Shown: positions 14,430 through 15,910 of the stretch, one piece after another | Layout: each line of letters starts with the position of its first letter | Numbering within the stretch: the stretch's first letter is position 1 | NCBI GenBank assembly: GCA_900544425.1 | Contig: UQUX01000033.1 | Coordinates: 1 to 15,910 of the forward strand | Direction of reading: 5' to 3' | Source of the DNA: an uncultured Collinsella sp. | Lineage (GTDB): Bacteria > Actinomycetota > Coriobacteriia > Coriobacteriales > Coriobacteriaceae | DNA: 15,910 bases | Program-made: the position numbers and the translations under genes | The notes under the pieces: generated by a model | The model's database searches: none | What the model was told of the DNA's origin: nothing | What the model saw: only the letters and a program-made list of their open reading frames with translations

Positions 14430-15910
14430 CTAGTGCTTGCCGCCGTGACTGTTGCGCCAGATATTGCGGCCCAGCATGAGCGCCAAAACCAGCGCGCTCA
14501 CATAGCCAACAAAGCCGATGATCGGAATACCGAGCACAACAGGCTCGATGCGCGCATAGTAGACCACCGAGGAACCGATAAACAGACCGGCAATGACAAT
14601 GGCCATTGACATGCGGTCGACGATGCCGCCTATCTGACGCAGCGCCTTGTCGCTACTCATGAGCTGCAAGTTCAGCTTGAGCTGACCGCGCGTGAGCATT
14701 CGCGACGCCAGGCCCAGATACTCAGCCGCTTCGAGCGAACCCTTTGCCGCTCGGTAGCTACTCGCCGCGAAATCGCGACTCATGTCGCGCATGCGTGCGT
14801 AGGTACTCTTCTCGTTTTTGATGTGCGTCTGGATGATCTGAATCATGTTGACGTTGGGCATGTACTCGGTCAGCAGGCCCTCAAGCGTCACCATGCCGCG
14901 CGCGAACATTGTCACCACGCTCGGCAGCTCAACGTCGTTCTTGCGCGCCAGGTTTAGCAGCGAGGTCAAAAACTCGCCGATATCAAGATCCTTAAGGTCA
15001 AGACCCGCAAAGTCGGCGACGATAAAGTCCAGATCGGACAAAAAGGCCGAATGGTCGAGCTCGGCCGAGTCGCCGCGCGTCACGGCAAAGCGCATAAGCG
15101 AATCCTTGAGCTTGGGCACGTCGCCCTCGGCCACGGCGAAAATCATGTCCTTGACGATACCGCGGTCGTGGCTCGACATGCGCCCGACCATGCCCAGGTC
15201 AATAAAGTAAACGATGCCATCTTTGAGGATGATGTTTCCCGCATGCGGGTCGGCATGGAAAAAGCCGTCGTCGAGCACCTGCGTCGAATAGTCCTCGACA
15301 ATCGCCGAGCCAATCTTTTCCAGGTCATAGCCCTCGGCCACCAGGCGCTCGGGATCGGCAATCGAGATGCCGTCAATGTAGTCCATGACCACGACGTGTT
15401 CGGTGCAAAGATCCAGGTAGGACTTAGGACACGACACGCCATGGACGCTCTTATGGAACTCATAGAAATCGTTGAGGTTTTTGGCCTCGGCCAAAAAGTT
15501 GGTCTCCTCGCGAAACGAGGTCCACAGCTCTTCGACCACGCCGTGCAGGTCAACAAACTGATCGGTGTTGACAAACTTGGAAACGATGCGCACCACCGAG
15601 CGAATGATGTCGATGTCCTGCGCCATCACCTGCTGCGCACCGGGGCGCTGCACTTTAACGGCCACGTCCTCGCCGGTCACCAGGCGGGCGCGGTGCACCT
15701 GCGCGAGCGACGCGCTACCGAGCGGGTTGGGGTCGATGGCGTCGAACATCTGCCCCAAGCGCTGGCCGTACTCCTCTTCCAGACAGCGGAGCACTACCTC
15801 ATACGGCACCGGCTCTACGTCGGAGCGCAGGCGACGCAGCTCGTCGCAAAACCGCTGCGGCAAGATCTCGGAGCGGTTGGCCAGGATCTGCCCCATCTTG
15901 ACGAACATGG
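14430..15910 (-). CDS. UbiB/AarF (ABC1) family atypical kinase, N-terminus cut by window edge
   Basis: There are 492 residues from the first visible Met at 15908, but this is internal: the hallmark KxGQ motif (KMGQ) is at residues 4-7, so some tens of N-terminal residues lie beyond the window. Protein-kinase-like features follow: a small-residue nucleotide loop GSASLAQVH (64-72), the catalytic-type Lys in VAVKVQRPG (Lys85), FREETNFLAEA (132-142), FFHADPHAGNI (216-226) and the metal-binding DLG (237-239). Two C-terminal membrane helices lie at about 435-480. UbiB proteins support isoprenoid-quinone and other lipid metabolism as ATP-dependent membrane factors; the substrate here is unknown. It is co-directional with the riboswitch operon but separated by a terminator. 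Confidence 0.93.
   Translation of the reverse strand, partial: MFVKMGQILANRSEILPQRFCDELRRLRSDVEPVPYEVVLRCLEEEYGQRLGQMFDAIDPNPLGSASLAQVHRARLVTGEDVAVKVQRPGAQQVMAQDIDIIRSVVRIVSKFVNTDQFVDLHGVVEELWTSFREETNFLAEAKNLNDFYEFHKSVHGVSCPKSYLDLCTEHVVVMDYIDGISIADPERLVAEGYDLEKIGSAIVEDYSTQVLDDGFFHADPHAGNIILKDGIVYFIDLGMVGRMSSHDRGIVKDMIFAVAEGDVPKLKDSLMRFAVTRGDSAELDHSAFLSDLDFIVADFAGLDLKDLDIGEFLTSLLNLARKNDVELPSVVTMFARGMVTLEGLLTEYMPNVNMIQIIQTHIKNEKSTYARMRDMSRDFAASSYRAAKGSLEAAEYLGLASRMLTRGQLKLNLQLMSSDKALRQIGGIVDRMSMAIVIAGLFIGSSVVYYARIEPVVLGIPIIGFVGYVSALVLALMLGRNIWRNSHGGKH

Noticed and set aside
1..15910. tRNA, rRNA, insertion sequences or phage genes
   Set aside because: I looked on both strands and saw no cloverleaf with T-loop signature, no transposase or integrase motifs and no terminal inverted repeats with target duplications.

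Overview
The window is GC-rich and tightly packed. Its protein set suggests a Gram-positive gut actinobacterium of the Coriobacteriia, most likely Collinsella or a close relative. Pointers are a Firmicutes-type class III fructose-1,6-bisphosphatase, a DegV protein, tandem GtrA proteins and a very large Ig-like surface protein with an Ala-rich post-signal region. The genus is my inference; no rRNA or taxonomic marker is present.

Left part (1-5800). The start of a small minus-strand membrane protein runs off the left edge. Divergent from it is a plus-strand TIM-barrel-like protein of unknown function (296-1387) with a strong terminator. A minus-strand DegV-family lipid-binding protein (1496-2386) faces a plus-strand fbp gene (2705-4621) across a 318-base AT-richer divergent promoter region. 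Downstream of fbp are two paralogous GtrA-family membrane proteins (4700-5095 and 5315-5722). Unusual RNA hairpins sit before each of them, and a terminator follows the second.

Right part (5820-14350) is one minus-strand transcription unit and the main point of interest. A promoter near 14297-14325 starts a transcript that folds at once into a cobalamin (B12) riboswitch (about 14115-14287). After a roughly 140-base leader comes a gene for a secreted protein of about 2394 residues. Its order is signal peptide, Ala/Asp-rich segment, seven Ig-like repeats, two atrophied-Ig-like domains, three tandem DUF4430 (transcobalamin-like beta) domains, a PQQ-type beta-propeller, one InlB/Flg_new-type repeat, a Gly/Ser/Lys/Asp wall-spanning linker and a C-terminal membrane helix. 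Nine bases after its stop codon begins a second gene for an N-terminally membrane-anchored protein with a similar charged linker and a fourth DUF4430 domain. A terminator at 5821-5860 closes the unit.

Together these suggest a B12-repressed, two-protein surface device for capturing corrinoids. The riboswitch and the domain calls rest on sequence; the capture function is inference. A truncated UbiB/AarF-family atypical kinase gene (14430 to the right edge) lies upstream on the same strand. Its terminator abuts the promoter of the B12 unit.
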